Below are positions 24,258 through 32,232 of a stretch of 64,000 bases of DNA, piece by piece. The position numbers and the translations under genes are program-made. Origin of the DNA: Sphingosinicella xenopeptidilytica (lineage in GTDB: Bacteria > Pseudomonadota > Alphaproteobacteria > Sphingomonadales > Sphingomonadaceae); assembly GCF_042676985.1 (NCBI RefSeq), contig NZ_JBHTIK010000006.1, forward strand, positions 3,830 to 67,829. The letters run 5' to 3'. The notes below the pieces were generated by a model that saw only the letters and a program-made list of their open reading frames with translations, did no database searches and was not told where the DNA came from. Numbering within the stretch: the first letter of the stretch is position 1; each line of letters opens with the position of its first letter.

Positions 24258-25037
24258 ATGGCGGGAAGACTGGACGGCAAGGTCGCGATCATCACCGGCG
24301 CCGGAACCGGCGTCGGCCGCGCGTGCATGGAGCGCTTCGCCGAAGAGGGCGCGAAGGTGCTGGGCGCCGGCCGCACGCTGGCCACGCTGGAGGAGAGCCT
24401 GTCGCATGTGCCGTCGGGCATGGGCGCCATCCATGTCGCCGATCTCAGCAAGGATGAAAGCGCCGATGCCGTGGTCGCGGCGGCCATTGCGGCGTTCGGC
24501 AAGGTGGACATTCTCGTCCATGCCGCCGGTGTCGGCTACAGCTGGGCGGAAAAGAGTCCCGGCTCGATGAACGACACCGTCAATACCGCGCCCGACAAGT
24601 GGCGCGAGGTGATCGGCATCAATCTCGATGGCTATTATCTGATGGCCCGCGCCGTGCTGCCGAAGATGATCGCGGCGGGCGGCGGCGCCATCGTCGGCGT
24701 CACCAGCATTTCGGGTCTGCTCGGGCTCTCGGCGGCGCATGCATACACGGCGGCGAAGGCGGGCATGATCAATCTCACGCGCTCGCTCTGCGTCAGCTAC
24801 GCGAAGGACAATATCCGCGCCAATTGCATCGCGCCGGGCTTCATCGATACACCGATGGTGGCGTCGGTTGTCGGCATCTTCGATGATCCCGTCGTGGCCG
24901 ATCAGCTTGCGCCGATGCGCCGCCCCGGCACGCCGGTGGAGATGGCGAACGGTTGCCTCTATCTCGCCTCCGACGAGGCATCCTACTGCAACGGCAGCGT
25001 CCTCGTCATCGATGGCGGCACCTCCGCGCGCCAATAG
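24258..25037 (+). CDS. Short-chain dehydrogenase/reductase
   Basis: A 259-residue classical SDR. It has the cofactor motif ITGAGTGVGRA near residue 13 and an NNAG-like HAAG segment. The catalytic Ser is in TSISG and Tyr/Lys in AHAYTAAKAGM, and the C-terminal GSVLVIDGG is typical. It should oxidise or reduce a hydroxyl/keto group with NAD(P). Relative to typical SDRs it has a longer loop after HAAG (SWAEKSPGSMNDTVNTAPDKW). A GGGGAG ribosome binding site precedes ATG 24258. It is part of the beta-oxidation-like operon; substrate unknown. Confidence 0.92.
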   Translation: MAGRLDGKVAIITGAGTGVGRACMERFAEEGAKVLGAGRTLATLEESLSHVPSGMGAIHVADLSKDESADAVVAAAIAAFGKVDILVHAAGVGYSWAEKSPGSMNDTVNTAPDKWREVIGINLDGYYLMARAVLPKMIAAGGGAIVGVTSISGLLGLSAAHAYTAAKAGMINLTRSLCVSYAKDNIRANCIAPGFIDTPMVASVVGIFDDPVVADQLAPMRRPGTPVEMANGCLYLASDEASYCNGSVLVIDGGTSARQ

Positions 25038-25077
25038 CCGCAATCCGTTTCCCGCGCCCTGAAAGGCTCCTCCCGTT

Positions 25078-26394
25078 ATGTTCGAAATGTCCCCGAAGGT
25101 TCTCGACTACAAGGCCCGCCTCGAGGATTTCATGGCGGAGCACATCTACCCGAACGAATGGACCTTCTATTCGGAAGCGGAACGGCTGGGGCCGTGGGCG
25201 GTGCTGCCGATCGTCGAAAAGCTGAAGCCGATCGCGCGCGAGGCCGGGCTCTGGAATCTGTTCCTGCCCGATGCGGAACTTGGCGCGGGCCTGCACAATC
25301 TCGATTATGCGCCGCTCTGCGAGATCATGGGCCGCTCGCTGCTGGCGCCCGAAGTGTTCAACTGCTCGGCGCCCGACACCGGCAACATGGAAACCATCTG
25401 GCGCTACGGCACGCCGGAACAGCGCGAGGCGTGGCTGACGCCGCTCCTCGCCGGCGAGATCCGCTCCTCGTTCGCGATGACGGAGCCCGAGGTCGCCTCT
25501 TCGGACGCGACCAATATCGGCAGCTCGATCATCCGCGACGGCGACGACTACGTGATCAACGGCCGGAAATGGTACACGACCGGCGCCACCGATCCGCGCT
25601 GCAAGATCATCATCTTCATGGGCAAGTCCGATCCGGATGGCGCGGATCGTCATCGCCAGCAGTCGATGATCCTCGTGCCGAAGGATACGCCCGGCGTCCG
25701 CGTGATCCGGCCGCTCCCGGTGTTCGGCTTCTACGGCGTGCCGGACCGGGCGGCGGAGGTGGTGTTCGAGAACGTGCGCGTTCCGGCCAGCAACATGCTG
25801 CTCGGCGAAGGGCGCGGCTTCGAGATCGCGCAGGGCCGCCTCGGGCCGGGCCGCATCCATCACTGTATGCGTCTCATTGGCCTCTGTGAGCGTATCCTCG
25901 AACGCATGTGCCGGCGCGCAGACCGCCGCGTGGCGTTCGGCAGCGAGCTCTCCCGGCAGACCGTCACGCTCGAACGCATTGCAAGCGCGCGCATCATGAT
26001 CGAGCAGGTTCGCCTCCTGACGCTGAAGGCGGCGTGGATGATGGATACGGTGGGTAACAAGGTGGCGAAGTCCGAGATCGCGATGATCAAGGTCGCCGCG
26101 CCCACAGCCGCCTGTCAGATCGTCGACTGGGCGATCCAGATGTTCGGCGGCGGCGGCACCAGTTCTGATCACCTGCTCACCGCCGCCTACGCGACCGCGC
26201 GCCTGCTGCGCCTCGCGGACGGACCGGACGAGGTGCATCGCAACCAGATCGGCCGCCTCGAAATCCGTCGCCAGCTCCAGTCCGATCCGTCGCGCACGGG
26301 CGGCACGGCGGATGTGCTCGGGCTTCCCGATGTTGAAGGCCGTTTCGGGCACCTGCAGCCTGGCAATGCCCATTACCTTTGGGCCGGACAGTGA
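25078..26394 (+). CDS. Acyl-CoA dehydrogenase (ACAD10/11-like)
   Basis: A 438-residue flavoprotein dehydrogenase. It has the middle-domain FAMTEPEVASSDATNI and WYTTGATDPRCKIIIFMG segments, and the C-terminal helical domain with IQMFGGGGTSSDHLL. The likely catalytic base lies in LADGPDEVHRNQIGRLE, where ACAD10/11-type proteins carry Asp rather than the usual Glu. It should desaturate an acyl-CoA and pass electrons to ETF. Its last four bases overlap the start of the flavin oxidoreductase (GTGA at 26391-26394), and the SDR ends 40 bases upstream. ACAD10/11-type enzymes often handle hydroxylated or branched acyl-CoAs; the substrate here is open. Confidence 0.92.
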   Translation: MFEMSPKVLDYKARLEDFMAEHIYPNEWTFYSEAERLGPWAVLPIVEKLKPIAREAGLWNLFLPDAELGAGLHNLDYAPLCEIMGRSLLAPEVFNCSAPDTGNMETIWRYGTPEQREAWLTPLLAGEIRSSFAMTEPEVASSDATNIGSSIIRDGDDYVINGRKWYTTGATDPRCKIIIFMGKSDPDGADRHRQQSMILVPKDTPGVRVIRPLPVFGFYGVPDRAAEVVFENVRVPASNMLLGEGRGFEIAQGRLGPGRIHHCMRLIGLCERILERMCRRADRRVAFGSELSRQTVTLERIASARIMIEQVRLLTLKAAWMMDTVGNKVAKSEIAMIKVAAPTAACQIVDWAIQMFGGGGTSSDHLLTAAYATARLLRLADGPDEVHRNQIGRLEIRRQLQSDPSRTGGTADVLGLPDVEGRFGHLQPGNAHYLWAGQ

Positions 26395-27524
26395 CGGACG
26401 CCGCCGAGGTCCTGTTTCGGCCGTTCCGGCACGGCACGCTCGATCTTTCCAGCCGCGTCGTGATGGCGCCCATGACCCGCTCGCTGTCGCCGGGCGGCGT
26501 CCCCGGCCCCGATGTGGCGCGCTACTATCGGCGCCGCGCCGAGAACGGCGTCGGGCTCATCATCAGCGAAGGCACGTTCATCGATCATGCCGGCGCGTCC
26601 ATCGACGACAACGTGCCGCGTTTCCACGGTGAGAAGGCGCTGGACGGCTGGGCGCGCGTCATTCGCGAAGTGCACGCGGCGGGCGGGCGCATGGTGCCGC
26701 AGCTCTGGCACGCGGGCCTCATCGCGCCGGCCCCTGTCGAAGGCGTTTTCGAAGGCGAGGGCGGCCTCCGGGGCGATCAGGTCGGCCCCTCGGGCATGGT
26801 CGGCGGGCCCGGCGTTATGCCGTGGAAGGGCGCCGAGCCGATGTCGCTCGCCGATATCGATGCCGTCGTCGAAGCGTTCGTCTCGGCGGCTGCCTCCGCG
26901 TTCCGGCTGGGCTTCGACGGTGTCGAGCTGCACGCCGCGCACGGCTATCTCATCGATCAGTTCTTCTGGCAGGATACCAACCGCCGCACCGACAACTACG
27001 GCGGCGGCATCGCACAGCGTTCGCGCTTCGCTGCCGATATCGTCCGCGCGATCAAGGCGGCGACGTCGCCCGATTTTCCGGTGATCCTGCGCATATCGCA
27101 GTGGAAGCAGCACGATTTCGACACGAAGATGCTTGCGTCTCCGCAGGAACTCGAAGCCTTCCTGTCGCCGCTCGTCGAGGCGGGCGTCGATATCTTCCAC
27201 TGCTCGCAGCGGCGTTACTGGCAGCCCGAGTTCGAAAGTTCGGACCTGAACTTCGCCGGGTGGGTCCGGCGCCTGTCGTCGCTGCCGGCGATCTCGGTGG
27301 GGTCCGTGGGCCTCAAGGACGACCTCCTCGCCACGCTCTTCGCCGGGAAGGGCACCGAAGGCACCGGCATCGACCGCCTGCTCGCGATGATGGAGCGCGG
27401 CGATTTCGATCTGATCGCCGTCGGCCGCGCGCTGCTCGCCGATCCCGAATGGCTTGCCAAGGTTCGGGCCGGCGATACCGCGTCGATCCGTCCCTACACC
27501 GTTGAATCCCTGAAAAGCCTGTAG
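26391..27524 (+). CDS. Old-yellow-enzyme family NADH:flavin oxidoreductase
   Basis: A 377-residue FMN barrel enzyme. The N-terminal VVMAPMTRS and the catalytic/FMN region ELHAAHGYLIDQFFWQDTNRRTDNYGG are present. HAAH provides the usual substrate-binding pair. It ends with an FMN-phosphate-like IAVGRALLADPEW. No C-terminal FeS/FAD domain follows, so it is a single-domain old yellow enzyme rather than a 2,4-dienoyl-CoA reductase of the long type. GTG 26391 overlaps the preceding stop. It probably reduces an activated C=C bond of an enone or enoyl intermediate in this operon. Confidence 0.92.
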   Translation: MTDAAEVLFRPFRHGTLDLSSRVVMAPMTRSLSPGGVPGPDVARYYRRRAENGVGLIISEGTFIDHAGASIDDNVPRFHGEKALDGWARVIREVHAAGGRMVPQLWHAGLIAPAPVEGVFEGEGGLRGDQVGPSGMVGGPGVMPWKGAEPMSLADIDAVVEAFVSAAASAFRLGFDGVELHAAHGYLIDQFFWQDTNRRTDNYGGGIAQRSRFAADIVRAIKAATSPDFPVILRISQWKQHDFDTKMLASPQELEAFLSPLVEAGVDIFHCSQRRYWQPEFESSDLNFAGWVRRLSSLPAISVGSVGLKDDLLATLFAGKGTEGTGIDRLLAMMERGDFDLIAVGRALLADPEWLAKVRAGDTASIRPYTVESLKSL

Positions 27525-27537
27525 AGAGGAACCAGCC

Positions 27538-28707
27538 TTGGAAGCCTATATCGTGGCGGCGGTCCGTACCGCTGGTGGCCGGCGCGGCGGCGCGCTTGCC
27601 GGTTGGCATCCGGCGGACATGGGCGGCGAGATTCTGAACGCGCTCGTCGACCGCAGCGGCATCGATCCCGCCGCCATTGATGATGTGATCGCCGGCTGCG
27701 TCACGCAGGCGGGCGAACAGAGCTTCGCGCTCGCCCGCAATCTGGTGATGGCCTCGAAGCTGCCCGACAGCGTCCCCGCGACCACGGTGGACAGGCAATG
27801 CGGCTCGTCGCAGCAGGCGATCCACTTCGCCGCGCAGGCGGTGATGTCGGGCACGCAGGACATCGTCGCCGCCGTCGGCGTCGAGAGCATGACGCGCGTG
27901 CCGATGGGCTCCAACTTTCGGCTGCATGCGGAAGCGGGGCTCGGCGTGGGTCCGTGGAGCTCGCGGATCAAGGCGCGCTACGGCGTCGAGGAATTCAACC
28001 AGTTCACCGGCGCGGAGATGATCGCGGCGAAATACGGTTTCAGCCGCGACGATCTCGATGTCTTCGCGCTGGAAAGCCACAAGCGCGGCGCCGCCGCCAC
28101 CGAGGCGGGTGCGTTCGCGGACGAGATTCTCCCGCTGCCCATCGAAACGCCGGAAGGCCCGGTGCTGCACGCGCGCGACGAGGGTATCCGCTACGACGCC
28201 TCACCCGAATCGATCGGCGGGGTGAAGCTGCTGCGCGAGGGCGGTCGGCTCACGGCGGCCACCTCCAGCCAGATCTGCGACGGTGCGGCCGGTGTGCTCG
28301 TCGTCAACGATCGCGCGCTGAAGGCGCATGGCCTCACGCCGCTCGCCCGCATCCACAATCTCACGGTCACAGCAGGCGATCCGGTGATCATGCTCGAAGA
28401 GCCGATCCCGGCGACGCGCCGTGCGCTCGCGCGGGCGGGGCTCACCATCGGCGAGATCGATCTTTATGAGGTCAACGAAGCCTTCGCCTCCATCCCGCTC
28501 GCCTGGCGGCAGAGCATGGATGCCGATCCTGCCCGGCTGAATGCTCGGGGCGGCGCTATCGCGCTCGGCCATCCGCTTGGTGCGAGCGGCGCCAAGCTCA
28601 TGACGACGCTCGTTCATGCGCTCCGCGCTGAAAAGGGGCGTTACGGGCTTCAAACCATGTGCGAAGGCGGAGGAACCGCAAACGTCACGATTATCGAGGC
28701 GTTGTAG
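27538..28707 (+). CDS. Thiolase (acetyl-CoA acyltransferase)
   Basis: A 389-residue thiolase with the nucleophile Cys88 in DRQCGSSQQA. The NEAF motif (EVNEAFASIPLAW), GHPLGASGAK with the catalytic His, and the final MCEGGG with the second Cys are present. The start is a TTG at 27538 supported by AGAGAGGA 7 bases upstream; no in-frame ATG or GTG is as well placed. It is paralogous to the thiolase in the carboxylase operon (10051-11244). It ends the beta-oxidation-like operon and should release acetyl-CoA or propionyl-CoA from a beta-ketoacyl-CoA. Confidence 0.93.
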   Translation: MEAYIVAAVRTAGGRRGGALAGWHPADMGGEILNALVDRSGIDPAAIDDVIAGCVTQAGEQSFALARNLVMASKLPDSVPATTVDRQCGSSQQAIHFAAQAVMSGTQDIVAAVGVESMTRVPMGSNFRLHAEAGLGVGPWSSRIKARYGVEEFNQFTGAEMIAAKYGFSRDDLDVFALESHKRGAAATEAGAFADEILPLPIETPEGPVLHARDEGIRYDASPESIGGVKLLREGGRLTAATSSQICDGAAGVLVVNDRALKAHGLTPLARIHNLTVTAGDPVIMLEEPIPATRRALARAGLTIGEIDLYEVNEAFASIPLAWRQSMDADPARLNARGGAIALGHPLGASGAKLMTTLVHALRAEKGRYGLQTMCEGGGTANVTIIEAL

Positions 28708-28786
28708 GAGGCTGAGGCTTCCCCGCTGACGTATACGTGGCTGCGCGCGGCCACATGCCTCCGCTGTGTCGGTTCGCGCGCTTTCC

Positions 28787-28815
28787 CGTCATTTCCATTT
28801 TCATGACGTTTTTTT
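28787..28815 (+). terminator. Candidate intrinsic terminator after the beta-oxidation operon
   Basis: CGTCAT (28787-28792) pairs with ATGACG (28803-28808) across a 10-base loop and is followed by seven T residues (28809-28815). The stem is short, so this is only moderately convincing. A second small hairpin (AGCCCT/AGGGCT) lies at 28824-28840. Confidence 0.45.
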
Positions 28816-28860
28816 CAGGCCCGAGCCCTGTTTGAGGGCTAAGTGCATATTTTTTATATA

Positions 28861-28873
28861 CTCAAAATTTGAG
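28861..28873. promoter_or_regulatory. Palindromic operator CTCAAAATTTGAG upstream of a TonB receptor
   Basis: A perfect 13-base odd palindrome lies 69 bases before the receptor start and abuts a TTGACG that could be a -35 element (28874-28879). Its central 11 bases are identical to 20734-20744, before the carboxylase operon. The AT-rich stretch TATTTTTTATATA precedes it. Confidence 0.55.
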
Positions 28874-28941
28874 TTGACGTAAATGTTTGATCCTGAGAAG
28901 TTGATTCCAACGGGAATGGGAATCAACAAGAGGGGGTCTCA

Positions 28942-31236
28942 ATGAAGACATCAGTCGGGGTCGTGTACCGCGTGGCCGCTACCGCCATGCTTTGCGGAAC
29001 GTCGCATGTGGCCATCGCGCAGGAACAGGAGACGCCTGCGGTCGAGGAGATCATTGTCACCGCGCGCCTGCGTTCGGAATCGCTTCAGGATGTGCCGGCG
29101 TCGATCTCCGTGTTCGGCGAGAAGGAGATCGAGAACGCCAAGATCGATCGCCCCGGCGATTTCGTGGCGCTGACACCGAACGTCACCTTCAACACCGCGC
29201 AGGATGCAGGCACGACCTACCTCGTGGTGCGCGGCGTGACGCAGGTGCCGAACGGCGAAACGCCTGTCGCGGTTTCCGTCGACGGCGTGCTGCAGACGAG
29301 CGCGTTCCAGTTCAATCAGGAACTGTTCGACATCCAACAGATCGAGGTGCTGAAGGGCCCGCAGGGCGCGCTTTACGGGCGCAACGCCATCGCCGGCGCG
29401 ATCAACATCACCACCAAGCCGGTGACCAACGAATACGAAGGCCGCGTGGCCTTCGGTTACGGAAACGGCGATGCGACGCGCGCCGAGGCTTCGGTCTCCG
29501 GCCCGATCGTCAAGGACAAGCTGCTGTTCCGCGCCGGCATCTCGCACCGTCAGGCCGATGGCTGGATCACCAACACCTTCCTCGACAGGAAGGTCGATGA
29601 TTTCCGCAATTTCACCGGCGATCTGAAGCTGCTGTTCAAGCCGAGCGACGTGCTGACCTTCGATCTGCGCGGGCATTATGGCCGCACGACGGGCGGCGCC
29701 GCCTATTTCGTGCGTTCGAGCAATGCCAGCGGCGGCACTGTCATCACCGACGCGCACGGCGTCGCGAACACGGTGATCGCGCCGACGAGCAACAACCTTG
29801 GTTACAACAAACGCGTCCTCAAGAACGTCTCGCTCAAGGTCGATTACGAAACGGGCGCGGGGACATTGTCGTCGATCACGTCCTATGACGACGTGTCGAT
29901 GCTGACGACATTCGACGGCTACGACTATTCGGACAACCAGAATTGCTTCGAGCTGACCGCGCCGCTCTCGACGCCCTATGCCTGCGCGACGCCGCAGATC
30001 ACGTTCGGCGGACTCGGCGGCGGCACGCCGTTCTTCACGGCGGCGTTCAACACGACGTTCCAGGTGTACGGCCAGCAGAATTTCAGTCAGGAGCTTCGCT
30101 TCACGAGCCCGTCCGAACTGCCGTTCCGCTACATCGTCGGCGCCTATTTCCTGAAGCGCGAGCGCGATCTCGTCACGGCGACACAGGAAGACAAGGGCTT
30201 CGGGATCATTCCCAAGCTGGACTTCGATCCCGCGACGGCGAACCAGACCCGCGCTTATTTCGAAGAGAACAACGACGACAAGGCCTACGCCGCATTCGTT
30301 CAGGCGAACTACGACCTCACGGATACGCTCGAGCTCTCGGCCGCCATGCGCTACGACGCCGATCACCGCGAGCAGACGGACCCGCGGCCGGACGCCTACC
30401 GGCTGGATGGCCTCTGGCGGCCGATTACCGATCCGCGCACGCGCAAGGAAAAGTTCGATTCCTGGCAGCCGAAGTTCACGGTGAACTACCGGCCGCTGCA
30501 GACGCTTTCGTTCTACGTCAGCTACGCAAAGGGCTTCCGTTCGGGCGGCTTCAATGCGGCAGGCACCGAATTCGACCCGTCGAGCGGCACGCGCGTCGCC
30601 GACGCGATCTTCCGCAAGGAAGTGTCGGAGAATTACGAGGCGGGCTTCAAGGCGCAGCCGCTCGGGCGTGCGCTGTCGATCAGCGGTGCGGTGTTCCGCA
30701 CCGAGGCGGACGACCTGCAGGTCTTCAACTTCAACGGCGCCGTCAACGCGCAGATCGTGAACAACATCGACAAGGCCCGCATCACCGGCGCCGAGTTCGA
30801 GTTCCGCGCGCTGCTACCGGCCGGCTTCGAACTGATCGGCGGTGTCGGCTACATCGACTCCGAAATCCGCAAGTACGATGTGAGCCCCGCGACGGTCGGC
30901 AACCAGCTTCCCAACATCACCAAGTTCAAGAGCAACCTGTCGCTGCAATATTCGGCGGACATCGGCGACGGGCTCGGCCTCCTGGTGCGCGGCGACTGGG
31001 AGCACCGCGGCAAGACCTACTTCCACGAAGGCGGCACCGCGATCGGCGTGCCGGTCCGCGACGCGCTCGACCTCTTCAACGGCCAGATCCGCATCAGCCT
31101 CGACAGCGGCTGGAGCGCGTCCTTGTGGGGCAAGAACCTGTCGAACAAGAAATACTACGATAAGGTCGTCGTGCCCGATTATAACTTCCAGGCGCGGCCG
31201 CGCAGCTACGGTATCGACGTCATCAAGACGTTCTGA
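28942..31236 (+). CDS. TonB-dependent outer-membrane receptor
   Basis: A 764-residue TonB-dependent receptor. The signal peptide ends SHVAIAQ and a TonB-box-like EEIIVTARLR follows. The plug domain includes QDVPASISVFGEKEIE and the IEVLKGPQGALYGRNAIAGAINI motif. The beta-barrel ends with an aromatic-rich C-terminus and a final Phe. AGAGGGGG stands 5 bases before the ATG. The gene shares a palindromic operator with the carboxylase operon promoter, so it may import the substrate of that pathway. The transported ligand cannot be predicted. Confidence 0.95.
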   Translation: MKTSVGVVYRVAATAMLCGTSHVAIAQEQETPAVEEIIVTARLRSESLQDVPASISVFGEKEIENAKIDRPGDFVALTPNVTFNTAQDAGTTYLVVRGVTQVPNGETPVAVSVDGVLQTSAFQFNQELFDIQQIEVLKGPQGALYGRNAIAGAINITTKPVTNEYEGRVAFGYGNGDATRAEASVSGPIVKDKLLFRAGISHRQADGWITNTFLDRKVDDFRNFTGDLKLLFKPSDVLTFDLRGHYGRTTGGAAYFVRSSNASGGTVITDAHGVANTVIAPTSNNLGYNKRVLKNVSLKVDYETGAGTLSSITSYDDVSMLTTFDGYDYSDNQNCFELTAPLSTPYACATPQITFGGLGGGTPFFTAAFNTTFQVYGQQNFSQELRFTSPSELPFRYIVGAYFLKRERDLVTATQEDKGFGIIPKLDFDPATANQTRAYFEENNDDKAYAAFVQANYDLTDTLELSAAMRYDADHREQTDPRPDAYRLDGLWRPITDPRTRKEKFDSWQPKFTVNYRPLQTLSFYVSYAKGFRSGGFNAAGTEFDPSSGTRVADAIFRKEVSENYEAGFKAQPLGRALSISGAVFRTEADDLQVFNFNGAVNAQIVNNIDKARITGAEFEFRALLPAGFELIGGVGYIDSEIRKYDVSPATVGNQLPNITKFKSNLSLQYSADIGDGLGLLVRGDWEHRGKTYFHEGGTAIGVPVRDALDLFNGQIRISLDSGWSASLWGKNLSNKKYYDKVVVPDYNFQARPRSYGIDVIKTF

Positions 31237-31280
31237 GCGGCCTTGGGGTGGAACAGGAACAGGTGGAAAGCCGGAAAACC

Positions 31281-31886
31281 ATGGTGAAAGCAAGTGCCCC
31301 GGCGCCGACGAGCGATCCGATGATGTCGTTCGGCGAGCTTCTGCGGAACCGCCGCAAGAAGCTGCGCCTCACGCTCAACGAGGTGGCCATGCAATCCGGC
31401 CTGTCGGTGTCGTTCATATCGCTCGCCGAGCGCGGCAAGGCGACGCCGTCGATCGTGTCGCTGTCGCGCATCGCGCAGGCGCTTGACGTCAACATCAGCT
31501 ATTTTCTGGCGCCGCCCCAAACCAACAACATCATGCACCGGGCGGCGGAGCCCGAATTTTACCCGATCGATTCCCCGGTTACGTACATCCGGCTGAGCGC
31601 CGGACATACGAACCAGAAGATGGACAGCTTCATCTTCATCATCCCGCCGGGGCCGATCTTTCCGCGCGTCCACCGCGACGGCGAATCCTTCTATTATGTT
31701 CTGGAGGGCGAGCTGCATTTCGAGGTCGGCGAGGAAAGCTTCGATCTGGGGCCGGGGGACAATCTGCACTTCGATGCGCGGCACAGCTATTCGATGCAGA
31801 ACCGCGGCGATGAACCGGTGAAGGTGCTGTGGGTCGGCACGCCTGTGCTGTTCCCGCCGAGCGAGGAACCGGAGCCTTCGGCGTGA
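31281..31886 (+). CDS. XRE-family regulator with C-terminal cupin domain
   Basis: A 201-residue regulator. The helix-turn-helix (about 15-70) reads GELLRNRRKKLRLTLNEVAMQSGLSVSFISLAERGKATPS. After a linker comes a cupin sensor domain (about 100-190) with HRDGESFYYVLEGELHFEVGEESFDLGPGD. Such XRE-cupin proteins sense small molecules and control nearby catabolic genes. ATG 31281 has only weak GGAAAG elements; an in-frame GTG at 31248 would add 11 residues. It lies 44 bases after the TonB receptor and overlaps the next cupin gene (GTGA), so it probably controls the hydantoinase cluster that follows. Confidence 0.88.
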   Translation: MVKASAPAPTSDPMMSFGELLRNRRKKLRLTLNEVAMQSGLSVSFISLAERGKATPSIVSLSRIAQALDVNISYFLAPPQTNNIMHRAAEPEFYPIDSPVTYIRLSAGHTNQKMDSFIFIIPPGPIFPRVHRDGESFYYVLEGELHFEVGEESFDLGPGDNLHFDARHSYSMQNRGDEPVKVLWVGTPVLFPPSEEPEPSA

Positions 31887-32200
31887 AGGTCGTACCGGCG
31901 ATCCTCGCCACCGAAGCGCTTCTGAATCTCGTGGATCACAAAAGTGCCCGGGGCAATGTGCGCTGCCAGACGCTCGTGTCGAGTTTCGCGGCCGGGCTTC
32001 GTGTTCCGGAGGACGGATTCAGCGTTCACGACGTGACCGAAATCTCGCTCATTCTTTCGGGTTCGTTCGATCTCGAAAGCGGCGGTGAAATTGCCCGGCT
32101 CAGCGAAGGCGATCTCGTCATGGTTCCGCCGGGAGAGCCGCACTTCTTCCATGTCCGTGCCGATACACGGATATTTACGCTCACCATCGGCGACGCCTGA
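31883..32200 (+). CDS. Small stand-alone cupin protein
   Basis: A 105-residue single-domain cupin. The conserved strands VHDVTEISLILSGSFDLES and LSEGDLVMVPPGEPHFFHV supply possible metal ligands, with His residues in the second motif. GTG 31883 overlaps the regulator stop (GTGA), so the two are co-translated. It resembles a second, separate copy of the sensor domain of the preceding regulator. It may be an isomerase-like enzyme, a ligand-binding protein or a partner of the regulator. It is followed 32 bases later by hyuA. Confidence 0.75.
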   Translation: MKVVPAILATEALLNLVDHKSARGNVRCQTLVSSFAAGLRVPEDGFSVHDVTEISLILSGSFDLESGGEIARLSEGDLVMVPPGEPHFFHVRADTRIFTLTIGDA

Positions 32201-32232
32201 AGCGGCGCGCCTGAACGTTCGGGAGTACAGAC

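Noticed and set aside
28729..28738. Palindrome ACGTATACGT after the second thiolase
   Set aside because: A single 10-base palindrome with no second copy; it lies well upstream of the receptor promoter, so it may be chance.
28824..28840. Small hairpin AGCCCT/AGGGCT before the TonB receptor
   Set aside because: The stem is only six pairs and lacks a direct T run; the hairpin at 28787-28815 is the better terminator candidate.
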